Shown: positions 1 to 10,656 of the stretch, piece by piece
Numbering within the stretch: the stretch's first letter is position 1
Layout of the letters: every line of letters begins with the position of its first letter
Assembly (NCBI GenBank): GCA_014380365.1
Contig: JACMJZ010000021.1
Location: 1-64,000, forward strand
Direction: 5' to 3'
DNA from: Pyrinomonadaceae bacterium
GTDB lineage: Bacteria; Acidobacteriota; Blastocatellia; Pyrinomonadales; Pyrinomonadaceae
Length of the DNA: 64,000 nucleotides
Notes under the pieces: generated by a model
Databases searched by the model: none
The model's input: only the letters and a program-made list of their open reading frames with translations
Told to the model about the DNA's origin: nothing
Made by a program: the position numbers and the translations under genes

Positions 1-1862
<1,862 letters not shown>

Positions 1863-1866
<4 letters not shown>

Positions 1867-2639
1867 CGTTTCTCCTCTAGAGGTTTTTCCCCCAGCAATG
1901 TCTGCATAATCCTGATCTCGGCGCGTTGGCCACTGTCGACATCGGTCGCGAAATTGAACAGTTCAGCGTCCTGCCCCGCGCCCGCAGTGTCGAACAAGTC
2001 CTTCACCATAATTAACGCGCCGTTATGATGCTGAATCATCCCAGTCAAAAATAGACGGTCGAAGTCCTCGCCCTTCGCTTTTTTGAGCGCTTCCATCTGC
2101 TTTTGCGTAAGCATCCCCGGCATAAGCATCGAATGCATGGAATGGCTAGCATGGCTCGACATATCCATCCCCGCCATTTCCGGCATCGTCGGCGAAATCG
2201 GTTCTCCCGTCTCTCCCCTCGCCTCCAGCCACCGTTTCATAAACTTTATTTCGTCTGACTGCGAATGGCTGATTCGCGCCGCTAGCGATCGAATATCCTT
2301 CGTCGTCGTATGCGATTCGATGAGCGCGGTCATCTCAACCGCTTGCGCATGATGCATGATCATGCCTTGCATGAACCGCACATCTGCCGGTGAACGTGGC
2401 GGCAGTGTGGCCCTCGTCGAAGGTGGCAGCGTCCGGGTTGGCTGGCCCGGCGCACCAGGCTGCACCACGACTGGCGTTGCAGGGTCAGGCTGCTGTGCGC
2501 AGACCGGCAGCGCGCACAATACTGCGAGAGTACTGGCAGCAATCAGCCCGCTTCGCCACGCTGAAACTTTCCTTACTAACCGAAGCTTACGCTCACTCTT
2601 AGCATGAAAAGTTTTGATCGACGTTGAATGGTCAAGCAT
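1863..2639 (-). CDS. DUF305 family exported protein
   Basis: A 258-residue protein with a long basic N-region, a hydrophobic stretch around residues 30-48 ending in CAQ, a Pro-rich linker, then two copies of the DUF305 (ferritin-like four-helix) pattern. Visible motifs are MQGMIMHHAQAVEM in the first half and GMIQHHNGALIM in the second, with Met/His-rich text between them (MAGMDMSSHASHSMHSM), consistent with metal, perhaps copper, binding in the periplasm. No alternative ATG occurs before the DUF305 core, so the start at 2639 is kept although it gives a long signal region. The stop overlaps the ATG of the LVIVD gene. Function is unproven; DUF305 proteins are often found beside copper-handling genes, but none is present here. 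Confidence 0.9.
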
Positions 2640-2843
2640 TGAGGTGGGTCACTTTATCACAAAGCGGCAACAGGATCATTGGATACGATTGGTGTCCTCG
2701 GGCCGTGTGGAAGCGGCGGCTAAGCACATCTGTACAATGCGTGATTTTACTTGCCGCGTAACGCTCGAAAGGTGTATACGACCACCGTGATTCTATAGGT
2801 TGGTAAGGATAGCCAGCTAACGCTAATAAGGTTGGAGCATACA

Positions 2844-5039
2844 ATGAAAAGAAAAATCGCCCAGTCGCTATTTACGCTCGTCCTCTTGGTCGGTGCATTT
2901 CTATCTACTCAAAGCGCGTCTTCGAGTTCAACTAATCCCGGGGCTTTCAACCTAACTCCGGCGTTAGCAACAACGCTCACGGTCGATCGGACGGACGATA
3001 CGGCCGCCGCCACGGCCTGTACCGCCGCCGCCAATGATTGCAGTTTGCGCGGCGCAATCATCAAGTCAAACGCGACGCTAACCGCGGATCCGGTGATCAT
3101 CAACCTGCAACCGGCGACCACCTACGGCCTTACCCTCACCAATGCCACGCAAGAGAACGCCGCGGCAACGGGTGACCTGGACATAACGACGAGCAAGCAT
3201 TCGGTGACCATCACGGGTGGTGGTTCGTCAGGGCCTAACGCGACAACTATCACTGCCGCCATGCTGAATACGGCCACCAGGCGCGACCGCGTATTTCATA
3301 TCACCGCGTCCAATGTCACAGTTACCTTCCGGGGCGTGATCATTCGAAGTGGCCAGGCTGCCGACGACGGTACCAGCGGCGCGAGTACTAACCCGACGTC
3401 GCAAAACGCCAACCGCGCCGGCGGCGGCATCCTCAACAACGGCGGCCGCGTCACGCTTGATAACGTAATCGTCCAGTCGTGTAAGGCAGTGGGCAAGGGC
3501 GACAGCTTGGTAAACGAGCACACCACACTCGATGCTTTTGGCGGCGGCCTAGCCAGTCTCGCAGCGACTGGAAACGTGATCATTACTGATAGCACCTTGA
3601 CTGGGAACACCGCCACCGGCGGAAACGGCGGCAACTTCAACAATGGCGCCGGCTCGAATGCCAAAGGCGGTTCGATCTATTTCGAAGGCGGCACGCTCAA
3701 CATCCGTGGCTCGCGAATTCTGTCTAGTGGCGCTAACGGCGGGATGGGTGGCAACGGCCCCGGCAACCAGCAAAACGGAGGCATGGGCGGAACCGCCCAT
3801 GGTGGCGGGGCCTATATAGGCGGCGGCTCCGTTAACATCGATAACTCTACTTTCGAGAGTTGTGCGGCGGTCGGCGGCAATTCAGGCACCGGGCAGAACG
3901 GCACCAACGCAGGCGCCGATAGCGGTGGCGGCGGTCTCTTCAGTCTCGGTAACCTGACTGTGACCAACTCAACGCTTGATCTGAATAGCGCCAAGGGCGG
4001 CAATGCCGGTGACTCCTTTGGCCCAGACTGCTTTGGCGCTCATCAGTCCGGTGACGGCGGAGCCGCCCGAGGAGGTGCTATCCTGGCCGATGGCGGAAGC
4101 CTAATCATCCACACGGCAACATTTGCCAGCAATTCGGCCAAGGGCGGCCACGGCGGCGACGGCGGAAAGACTAACGGCGGGGGGCCCTGCGCTCAGACCA
4201 CGCACGGCGCCGGCGGCCTCGCACATGGAGGCGCGATCACTAACACCAATGCGGCCACGCTCAATATCAAGCACGCTACGATCAGTCTTAACACTGCTCA
4301 GGCTGGCAACACCGGTGTCAACCAGGGCGGAGCTAACCTCCCGCCGCGCCTCGTGGCTGAAGGCACTGGCGGTGGAATCCGCGTCGGCCCCGCTGCGGTG
4401 ACTTTGCAAAACACGATCATTGCCGGCAACACCGCGGCCAACGGTCTCGGTGACATCAACGGCGCCCCAACTCCGGGCCCGAACGTTGATGGCAGCGTCA
4501 CCAGCGGCGGTCACAACCTCCTCGGTGTTGCCACTGACGCCGGCGGCTTCGTTGGCACTGGCGACAAGATTGGAGCCAACGCGATGCTGGCGGCCCTCGC
4601 AAATAATGGTGGCCCAACTCAAACGATGGCGTTGCTGGCGGGCAGTGCCGCGATCGACGCAGGCGTGGCGGCGGGCGCGCCATTTGATCAGCGCGGTCTG
4701 CCGCGTACCTTCAACGACCCCGGCGTCGCCAATGCTCCTACCAGCGACGGCACTGACATCGGCGCCTTTGAACGTCAGTCTCTTTGCACCCTCTGCTGTC
4801 CAAACAACATTAGCGTGCCGAGTGACCCTGGTCAGAAGGGCGCGGTCGTCAGTTACACGAATCCTTCGGGAACTGGCTGCGGCAGAATCAAGTGTGACCG
4901 TCCTTCAGGATCTCTCTTCCCAGTCGGAGAGACGATAGTCACCTGCACCAGCTCGGCTGGTCCTGCTTGCAGCTTTAAAGTCACAGTCGAACGCACGCCG
5001 GCGCCTAAGATTACGCCCAGGGGTCGTCGTCGAATTTGA
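2844..5039 (+). CDS. Secreted right-handed beta-helix protein with choice-of-anchor Q region and HYR-like C-terminus
   Basis: A 731-residue exported protein. The ATG at 2844 is preferred over an upstream in-frame TTG at 2832 because a GGAG Shine-Dalgarno sits six bases before the ATG. A signal peptide occupies about residues 1-28. The sequence then shows the CSLRGAI phrase typical of bacterial right-handed beta-helix proteins, a long Gly/Asn-rich parallel helix with repeated GGG..I..GG units (about residues 110-560), and the QTMALLAGSAAIDAG and TDIGAFE phrases of the choice-of-anchor Q domain. It ends with a Cys-rich HYR-like module containing FPVGETIVTCT and a basic Arg tail. Likely a surface or secreted adhesin-like protein; no carbohydrate-active residues can be assigned. 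It diverges from the DUF305 operon. Confidence 0.88.
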   Translation: MKRKIAQSLFTLVLLVGAFLSTQSASSSSTNPGAFNLTPALATTLTVDRTDDTAAATACTAAANDCSLRGAIIKSNATLTADPVIINLQPATTYGLTLTNATQENAAATGDLDITTSKHSVTITGGGSSGPNATTITAAMLNTATRRDRVFHITASNVTVTFRGVIIRSGQAADDGTSGASTNPTSQNANRAGGGILNNGGRVTLDNVIVQSCKAVGKGDSLVNEHTTLDAFGGGLASLAATGNVIITDSTLTGNTATGGNGGNFNNGAGSNAKGGSIYFEGGTLNIRGSRILSSGANGGMGGNGPGNQQNGGMGGTAHGGGAYIGGGSVNIDNSTFESCAAVGGNSGTGQNGTNAGADSGGGGLFSLGNLTVTNSTLDLNSAKGGNAGDSFGPDCFGAHQSGDGGAARGGAILADGGSLIIHTATFASNSAKGGHGGDGGKTNGGGPCAQTTHGAGGLAHGGAITNTNAATLNIKHATISLNTAQAGNTGVNQGGANLPPRLVAEGTGGGIRVGPAAVTLQNTIIAGNTAANGLGDINGAPTPGPNVDGSVTSGGHNLLGVATDAGGFVGTGDKIGANAMLAALANNGGPTQTMALLAGSAAIDAGVAAGAPFDQRGLPRTFNDPGVANAPTSDGTDIGAFERQSLCTLCCPNNISVPSDPGQKGAVVSYTNPSGTGCGRIKCDRPSGSLFPVGETIVTCTSSAGPACSFKVTVERTPAPKITPRGRRRI

Positions 5040-5060
5040 GCTTCGATCTTGAGAGCCAAA

Positions 5061-5163
5061 GTCCGCAGATTGCGCAGATTTCACAGATTCAAACGCATAG
5101 TAGGCTGAAAAAAGCGCAGTGTTTTGCCTTCGCTGTATTTTTGTATCTGTGTAATCTGCGCAT
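5061..5163. repeat. Family A palindromic repeat (GCAGATT words), complete
   Basis: Left arm near 5061-5092 carries CCGCAGATT followed by variants of CACAGATT; right arm near 5144-5163 carries the inverted words ending in GTAATCTGCG. It lies between two convergent genes, about 8 bases from the ettA stop, and could fold as an imperfect hairpin in either transcript. Confidence 0.8.
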
Positions 5164-5169
5164 AGGACT

Positions 5170-6852
5170 TCACCCTCTTGTTAACTGGCGGTACTTAATG
5201 CGGTGTGGTTGATCGGCAGCGGAGCCGAGGCGTTCTTTCCGGTCGACTTCATAATCCGAATAGTTTCCCTCAAACCACATGACCTTGCTGTCGCCCTCGA
5301 AGGCGAGCATGTGCGTTGCTATGCGATCGAGAAACCAACGGTCGTGGGAGATAACAACTGCGCAGCCGGCAAAGTTTTCCAGCGCTTCTTCGAGCGCGCG
5401 CAGGGTGTTGACGTCCAGATCGTTTGTCGGTTCGTCCAGCAGCAGAACATTCGCGCCTTCCTTCAACATCTTCGCCAGATGTACTCGGTTGCGCTCGCCG
5501 CCCGAAAGCATGCTGACCTTCTTCTGCTGATCCGAACCGGAGAAATTAAAACGCGCAACATAGGCGCGGGAGTTGACCTCGCGCGTGCCGAGCTTTAGCA
5601 AGTCTGTTCCACCGGTGATTTCTTCCCAGATCGACTTTTCCGGATCGAGCGTCCGGCTTTGGTCAACGTAGGCGAGGGCAACTGTTTCGCCAATGCGAAT
5701 CGTGCCGCTGTCAGGCTTCTCCTGGCCGGTGATCATGCGAAACAGCGTAGTCTTGCCGGCACCGTTTGGCCCAATCACGCCGACGATGCCCCCAGGCGGC
5801 AGTGCAAACGTCATATCCTCAACCAGCAGGTTATCGCCGTATGCCTTGTTCACTCCCGCCGCTTCAATTACGACATTGCCAAGACGTGGGCCGGCGGGTA
5901 TGTGAATCTCCAGATCCTCGCGGCGTTTATCCGACTGCTGTTCAAGCAATTGTTCGTAGGCGTTGATCCTTGCTTTGCCCTTGGCGTGACGCGCCTTCGG
6001 CGACATGCGAATCCATTCGAGCTCGCGTTGCAGGGTTTTCTGTCGTTCGCTTTCCGATTTCTCCTGCTTGCGGAGCCGCTCCTGTTTTTGTTCCAACCAC
6101 GAGGTGTAGTTTCCCTTGAAGGGCAGGCCCTCGCCACGATCGAGTTCGAGAATCCATCCGGCGACGTTATCGAGAAAATATCGATCGTGAGTCACCGCGA
6201 TGATCGTTCCGGGATAGCTTTGGAGATGATGCTCAAGCCAGGCAACCGACTCCGCATCGAGATGGTTGGTGGGTTCGTCGAGCAGCAGGATGTCCGGCTT
6301 TTGCAGGAGTAGGCGGCACAAGGCGACGCGGCGACGTTCGCCGCCGGATAGAATCTTGACGGGCGTCTCCGGTGGCGGACAGCGTAACGCGTCCATGGCC
6401 ATCTCCAGACGCGAATCGAGATCCCAGGCGTCCGCATGATCCAGTTTCTCCTGCACCTCGCCCTGGCGCGCCAGGAGTTTGTCCATCTCTTCGTCGGACA
6501 TCTCCTCGCCAAACTTCGCGTTAATCTCGTCGAACTCTTTTAGCAAGCTGACAGTTTCCTTGACAGCTTCTTCAACGACTTCGCGCACGGTGCGGGCATC
6601 GTCGATCAGAGGTTCCTGTTCGAGAAACCCGACGGTGTGGCCCGGCGAGATAACCGTCTCGCCATTGAAGTCTTTGTCCAAGCCGGCGAGTATGCGCAGC
6701 AGCGACGACTTGCCCGATCCGTTAAGGCCGATCACGCCAATCTTCGCGCCGTAGAAATAGGAAAGGTAAATGTTTTTGAGGACCGGCTTCTTGTCGTAAA
6801 ACTTGCTGACGCCGACCATGGAGTAGATAACTTTGTTTGGTTCAGTGCTCAT
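5170..6852 (-). CDS. ettA: Energy-dependent translational throttle protein EttA (ABC-F ATPase)
   Basis: A 560-residue soluble ABC-F protein with two ATPase domains and no membrane segment. The first Walker A is GLNGSGKSS (about residues 42-50), with signature [11 protein letters not shown] and Walker [13 protein letters not shown]. The second domain has [21 protein letters not shown] and [12 protein letters not shown]. Both catalytic Glu residues are present. Between the domains is the charged P-site tRNA-interaction linker ([15 protein letters not shown] and following). The N-terminal [14 protein letters not shown] pattern and the length match EttA rather than resistance-type ABC-F proteins. 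Family members bind the ribosomal E site and gate entry into elongation according to the ATP/ADP ratio. It stands alone between two repeat-filled spacers. Confidence 0.95.
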   Translation of the reverse strand: MSTEPNKVIYSMVGVSKFYDKKPVLKNIYLSYFYGAKIGVIGLNGSGKSSLLRILAGLDKDFNGETVISPGHTVGFLEQEPLIDDARTVREVVEEAVKETVSLLKEFDEINAKFGEEMSDEEMDKLLARQGEVQEKLDHADAWDLDSRLEMAMDALRCPPPETPVKILSGGERRRVALCRLLLQKPDILLLDEPTNHLDAESVAWLEHHLQSYPGTIIAVTHDRYFLDNVAGWILELDRGEGLPFKGNYTSWLEQKQERLRKQEKSESERQKTLQRELEWIRMSPKARHAKGKARINAYEQLLEQQSDKRREDLEIHIPAGPRLGNVVIEAAGVNKAYGDNLLVEDMTFALPPGGIVGVIGPNGAGKTTLFRMITGQEKPDSGTIRIGETVALAYVDQSRTLDPEKSIWEEITGGTDLLKLGTREVNSRAYVARFNFSGSDQQKKVSMLSGGERNRVHLAKMLKEGANVLLLDEPTNDLDVNTLRALEEALENFAGCAVVISHDRWFLDRIATHMLAFEGDSKVMWFEGNYSDYEVDRKERLGSAADQPHRIKYRQLTRG

Positions 6853-6887
6853 AAAATTAATTGCTTACCTTGTCGTTCCGAAGAGTC

Positions 6888-7022
6888 TATCCACAGATTA
6901 CACAGATTACGCCGATTTCAAAACGAGCGAGCCAGTCACGAGGAACCAGCGACCCACACCCTTCGACTTACGCGGCTCTCTTCCTGAGTTTGTTTCAGCG
7001 GAATCTGCGTAATCTGCGGATA
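6888..7022. repeat. Family A palindromic repeat, complete
   Basis: Left arm at 6888-6920 (TATCCACAGATTACACAGAT and following) and right arm at 7000-7022 ending in GTAATCTGCGGATA are inverted versions of the same words, separated by about 80 unrelated bases. It fills the spacer upstream of ettA and downstream of the DUF2277 gene. Confidence 0.8.
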
Positions 7023-7043
7023 ACAATCGATTGGAGCCTTTGC

Positions 7044-7346
7044 TTACGCGCGGGCTTCTGATTGGGTTGACGCTTCGGGTGAACCAAAGCGTTCCGCCGT
7101 TCGGGCCTTCGCTTTGGCAGCTTCAACTTCGCGATCGCGCGGAGGCGCATTGGTGACGAGAGACGCGAGGAGTTCGTGGGCGGCTTGCGCCACTTGTTCC
7201 ACGGCGCGATTGAACGCGGCCTCGTTGGTCTTGGAAGGCTTGTTGAAGCCGCTGAGTTTGCGAACGAACTGCAACGACGATGCGCGAATCTCTTCGTCGG
7301 TCGCCGGTGGTTTGAAGTTGTGCAGGGTTTTAATATTTCGACACAT
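7044..7346 (-). CDS. DUF2277 family protein
   Basis: A 100-residue soluble protein beginning MCRNIKTLHNFKPPATDEEI, with LQFVRKLSGFNKPSKTNEAAFNRAVEQVA in the core. This is the full signature of the DUF2277 family, found mainly in Actinobacteria and Acidobacteria. It has no known function. The C-terminal 25 residues are charged, Ala-rich and probably disordered. No convincing Shine-Dalgarno is visible. It lies downstream of the SDR gene, separated by a strong palindrome, so co-transcription is uncertain. Confidence 0.85.
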   Translation of the reverse strand: MCRNIKTLHNFKPPATDEEIRASSLQFVRKLSGFNKPSKTNEAAFNRAVEQVAQAAHELLASLVTNAPPRDREVEAAKAKARTAERFGSPEASTQSEARA

Positions 7347-7440
7347 GGTATTTACTCTTAATCAAATGATCAGGGTTGACTGGCGCGCTGCCTTAACAGG
7401 ATATATCCAGATTGGTAACTTGAGAAATGGTGCGCGCTGA

Positions 7441-7533
7441 AGTCAGAACCGCCTGCGGTAGCGGGCGGGTCGGTCGCCGGCATTTTGATGGCTGAAACCA
7501 CGGGCCCGCCCGCTACCGCAGGCGGTTCTGACT
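7441..7533. repeat. Family B palindrome with 29-bp perfect stem
   Basis: Bases 7441-7469 are the exact reverse complement of 7505-7533, with a 35-base spacer. The arm reads AGTCAGAACCGCCTGCGGTA and continues GCGGGCGGG. It begins immediately after the stop codon of the SDR gene and would form a very stable hairpin in that transcript. There is no T-run, so intrinsic termination is not shown. Confidence 0.9.
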
Positions 7534-8409
7534 TCATTTATCGATGGAGTCTTCTGCTTCGGGGTTGTTAGTTGCATCAGCAACCGCTCTACGCGTACGC
7601 AAGTCGACGAGGGGTCCAATGATCCGCCAGTAGTGCTCCGGGAACAGGCGTTGGAACAGATTAATTTGCGCAGCATCGCGCCCGATCAAAATGCGAGTCT
7701 CGCCCTGCAGCATGCCGCTCACGATGCGATCGGCCGCGCGCTCAGGCGTCGTGCGAGCGAGGAACTCAAACTTGGCCGCGAACTCTTCGCGTTTTCCCGG
7801 TTTGGTGCTGGCGCCGACACGGCTGGTCTTCGCAATGCCGGTGCGAATCCCGCCCGGGTGGACGCTGGATACCTGCACACTCGTACCCGCGAGCTCATGC
7901 CGCAGCGCTTCGGTGAAACCACGTACGGCAAACTTGCTGGCTGAATAAGTCGCCTGCCCCGGCGGAGCGATCATGCCGAACACGCTCGACAGGTTCACGA
8001 TATAAGCTTTCTCTTGCTGTTTGAGTATCGGCAGAAAATACTTGACGCCATAGACCATACCCCAGAAGTTGATTCCCATCACCCATTCGATATCAGCGAG
8101 GGAGACCTCTTCAACATCACCGCACAGCGCGACCCCAGCGTTATTGAACAACAGGTCCACACGCCCATAATGCTCGACCGCATTACGCGACAAAGCTTCC
8201 ACCTGGCGGCGGTCGGCAACATCCACTGCGTGCGCTGCGACATCAGTGCCTTTCGCTCTCAGAGCATGGGCCACCACGTCCAGAGCGCCTTTGTTAATGT
8301 CAGCGAGGCACAGTCGTGCGCCTTCTTCAGCCAGGCGCGCGGCGAGGGCGCGACCAATTCCGGTAGCGGCGCCTGTGACTACTGCGACGTTCTGTTCGAG
8401 TTCACGCAT
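7534..8409 (-). CDS. Short-chain dehydrogenase/reductase
   Basis: A 291-residue classical SDR. The NAD(P)-binding motif TGAATGIG is at about residues 12-19, the NNAG motif follows near residue 89, and the catalytic triad is visible as S in VNLSSVFG and Y-x-x-x-K in TYSASK. The C-terminal extension after about residue 240 is longer than in minimal SDRs and resembles the acyl-processing or KduD-like groups, so the substrate is not assigned. It lies next to a flavin monooxygenase on the same strand, an arrangement often seen in ketone or lipid oxidation loci, but a 200-bp repeat-filled gap separates them. The 29-bp palindrome begins at its stop codon. Confidence 0.9.
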   Translation of the reverse strand: MRELEQNVAVVTGAATGIGRALAARLAEEGARLCLADINKGALDVVAHALRAKGTDVAAHAVDVADRRQVEALSRNAVEHYGRVDLLFNNAGVALCGDVEEVSLADIEWVMGINFWGMVYGVKYFLPILKQQEKAYIVNLSSVFGMIAPPGQATYSASKFAVRGFTEALRHELAGTSVQVSSVHPGGIRTGIAKTSRVGASTKPGKREEFAAKFEFLARTTPERAADRIVSGMLQGETRILIGRDAAQINLFQRLFPEHYWRIIGPLVDLRTRRAVADATNNPEAEDSIDK

Positions 8410-8452
8410 TGAGGTCAGTAAGCAACGGAGGAGTCCCCCGAGTGGGACGGTT

Positions 8453-8585
8453 AAATCAGAACCGGGAGCCGTAGCGACCGGGTGGATTCGTTTAGGTCAA
8501 GCAAGATGGTACGTGCCCGGGCGCTACCCGTCGAGTCGAGGTTCTGGCAAGCGTACCCGGTCGCTACGGCTCCCGGTTCTGATTT
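8453..8585. repeat. Family B palindrome with 31-bp perfect stem
   Basis: Bases 8453-8483 are the exact reverse complement of 8555-8585. The 71-base interior contains a third, diverged piece with the words GCGCTACCCG and GGTTCTGG. It fills the gap between the flavin monooxygenase and SDR genes. Two perfect long arms suggest recent insertion or gene conversion. Confidence 0.9.
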
Positions 8586-8612
8586 CTTGTTGTGTGCGCG
8601 TTCAGTTTGATA

Positions 8613-10079
8613 TTAAAAGATCTTCAACTCGTGACTCACACGCTGAAGGTCACCCGCCGTGTTGCCGGACATCTGCCTACTGCCGTCTGACTCCTGCCTA
8701 CTGGCGAGCCGTCGCCGCAGCTTTCGTTCCTTCCGCAGCAGAAGTGGCAACGTGTACTTGGCGTAACGCATTTGGCGCAGAGCTTTATGCGGGTCCACCA
8801 GGTGAGTCGTTGGTAGTTTCGCGCCAGACTCTTTTAGCACCAATCCAATGGGTAGTTCCATCTGGTCCTGCAAACTGATGAGACGGCAAAGCAGAGCTGC
8901 CGCCGGCGTTATCAAAGGGCCAAAGCCGTAACGCACTTGCGGCGTTCCGACAATGTAGAGGTTTTTATAGTCAGGCAAAGTGCATCCGGCGTAGAGCAGG
9001 GCATTCTTGCCTTCCACCGGCACCAGTCCATTCGGCAGGAAAGGGAAACTCAGATTGAAACCTGTCCCGCATACGACCATGTCAAATTCATCTGAGCTAC
9101 CGTCCTTGAACACCACGCGCCGGCCCTCAAACTTTGCGACGTCTGGGCGCGGGCGAATGCGGCCATGCTTGACGTAGTGGAGGATCTCGCTGTTGAGCGT
9201 CGGATGCGCTTCAAAGATGCGGTGGGTCGGCTTGGGCAGTCCGTAGTCTTCATACTTTCCAACGGCAATCCTCAATGCGAGCTTCAGAAAAACCCTCTGG
9301 ACCCAGACCGGCACCCAACTCGGAACCAGTTCCGGAATCGGCACGCCGAAGAGGACCTTGGGAAGAAACCAGTAGCCGCGCCGCAAGCTCAGGTCTGAAC
9401 TGCGCCCGACGCGCGCCGCTTCCGACGCGACGTCACAAGCTGAGTTTCCACCGCCGATGACGAGCACGCGTTTGCCTATGAGCTGCTGCGGATTCTTGTA
9501 GTCTTTGGAGTGGATATAGTCGCCCGTGAACTCCCCTGGATAGGTGGGAAATCGCTTGTCCCAGTGGTGACCGCTGCAAACGATGACACCTTTGTAAATT
9601 CGTTTCTCACCATCCGCCAGTTCGACTTCCCAACGCCGCTGCGAGTCCAAAGTCCAACGTCCAACGTCCAACGTCTTGTCAGAACCCCAACTCGACGGCG
9701 AAGCGGGCTGGCCATTCTCCCGCGCGTCGAGCGGTGCCCCCATCTGGCGGGAGGGAAGGCACATCACAACCTTGGTCTTAAACTGAATGTGCTCTCGAAG
9801 TCTAAAAGTCTCAGCGTAGGAGTTCAGATACTCAAGCATCTGCTGCGCACTGGGGAAGTCAGGAAAATCGGCGGGCATCGGAAAGTCGGCATACTCCGTG
9901 GTCTTGCGCGAGGAGATGATGTGCGCCGTCTCATAAACGCCGTGATACCAGTTCCCGCCGAGATCGTCGTCGCCTTCGAGTTGCTCATATGGAATCCCGT
10001 TCTCAAGCAGTGCCTTGGCCACTGCCAAGCCGACAGGCCCGGCACCGATCACTGCCATGTGCGCGGAACGATCAATCAT
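8613..10079 (-). CDS. Flavin-containing monooxygenase (FMO-like), with repeat-encoded insert
   Basis: A 488-residue FAD/NADPH oxidoreductase. The FAD motif GAGPVG is at about residues 12-17. The FMO fingerprint F-x-G-x-x-x-H-S-x-x-Y is present as FTGDYIHSKDYK, and the NADPH-binding GGGNSACD follows. These enzymes oxygenate N, S or carbonyl groups, or act as Baeyer-Villiger monooxygenases; the substrate cannot be told. Between KTKVVMCLPS and RRWEVEL, where relatives go almost straight from one to the other, there are about 45 extra residues. They are encoded by the interspersed repeats at 9644-9713 and flanking sequence. The insert is in frame and has no stop, so the enzyme may still fold with a surface loop. 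The start could also be Met8. Confidence 0.87.
   Translation of the reverse strand: MIDRSAHMAVIGAGPVGLAVAKALLENGIPYEQLEGDDDLGGNWYHGVYETAHIISSRKTTEYADFPMPADFPDFPSAQQMLEYLNSYAETFRLREHIQFKTKVVMCLPSRQMGAPLDARENGQPASPSSWGSDKTLDVGRWTLDSQRRWEVELADGEKRIYKGVIVCSGHHWDKRFPTYPGEFTGDYIHSKDYKNPQQLIGKRVLVIGGGNSACDVASEAARVGRSSDLSLRRGYWFLPKVLFGVPIPELVPSWVPVWVQRVFLKLALRIAVGKYEDYGLPKPTHRIFEAHPTLNSEILHYVKHGRIRPRPDVAKFEGRRVVFKDGSSDEFDMVVCGTGFNLSFPFLPNGLVPVEGKNALLYAGCTLPDYKNLYIVGTPQVRYGFGPLITPAAALLCRLISLQDQMELPIGLVLKESGAKLPTTHLVDPHKALRQMRYAKYTLPLLLRKERKLRRRLASRQESDGSRQMSGNTAGDLQRVSHELKIF
9644..9713. repeat. Family C and family B repeats inside the FMO coding region
   Basis: Bases 9644-9675 are the tandem words AGTCCAA and CCAACGT, as in the intergenic copy at 43272-43372. 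Bases 9678-9713 begin GTCAGAACC and match the family B unit at 13895-13931. Both are read in frame by the monooxygenase gene. Confidence 0.8.
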
Positions 10080-10243
10080 GCGTGTCTAGTTTACTCGTAG
10101 AAGTTACGCGTACCCAAGCAGATACATATTAAAAGCCGAGACACCTTACATTTTCTTCAACAACGCAGGCATGACACAGGACTCGCCTCACGCTTCCGGG
10201 CAATTATGGGCGAGCCCTAACCCTGATTGCTGACCGCTGCTTC

Positions 10244-10591
10244 CTAGTTTTCAAACTCTAGTCCGGCAGCGCTGCCGAAGTGCGTTTCCAGCTTTTTCAT
10301 CAGCTTGTCGAGTCGTTCATTAGTCTCGTGATAGTTGACGTTGGCTTCTGATAATGCCGGCACCAGCGCGGCCAGCCCATCCTGAATCGTCTTGAGGAAG
10401 TCGAGCCGGGCGTCGTACGACTTTAGGTGTAGCGTCAGATGGTCCTCGAACATTCTGATTCGTTCGATTGTGCCTTTCATCATGTCTGTGTGGCCTATGA
10501 CCACCTCGGCAAATTTATCGCGGCTCTCAGCCATCCTGTCGTAACTCTCCGACATTAGCCTGGCGGCGTTTGCCAACTCTTCTTCTGTCAT
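10244..10591 (-). CDS. Hypothetical coiled-coil protein
   Basis: A 115-residue acidic soluble protein, not recognised as a named family. It is almost entirely predicted alpha helix, with heptad-like spacing (for example RLDKLMKKLETHF near the end) and no signal peptide or membrane segment. The start is firm: a perfect AGGAGG lies a few bases upstream of the ATG. It is followed downstream by the flavin monooxygenase after a 160-bp gap in which nothing else was seen. The zinc-ribbon membrane protein gene lies just upstream on the same strand, so the two may be co-expressed. Confidence 0.7.
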   Translation of the reverse strand: MTEEELANAARLMSESYDRMAESRDKFAEVVIGHTDMMKGTIERIRMFEDHLTLHLKSYDARLDFLKTIQDGLAALVPALSEANVNYHETNERLDKLMKKLETHFGSAAGLEFEN

Positions 10592-10656
10592 GGTTCTTTC
10601 CTCCTGTGTAGGTGTGTGAAGTCGCTCAGGTGGCTGAGCGCCGATTACTCATTTGA

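Noticed and set aside
2832-2843. TTG 2832 as start of the beta-helix protein
   Set aside because: The GGAG site at 2834-2837 lies inside that extension and is well spaced for ATG 2844.
4101-4622. Long minus-strand open frame opposite the beta-helix gene
   Set aside because: Low-complexity Gly/Ala coding on the plus strand creates long shadow frames; no start signals or recognisable domain.
5061-5163. CRISPR-like array from the repeated GCAGATT words
   Set aside because: Words are too short, unevenly spaced and arranged as inverted arms; no unique spacers of constant length and no cas genes.
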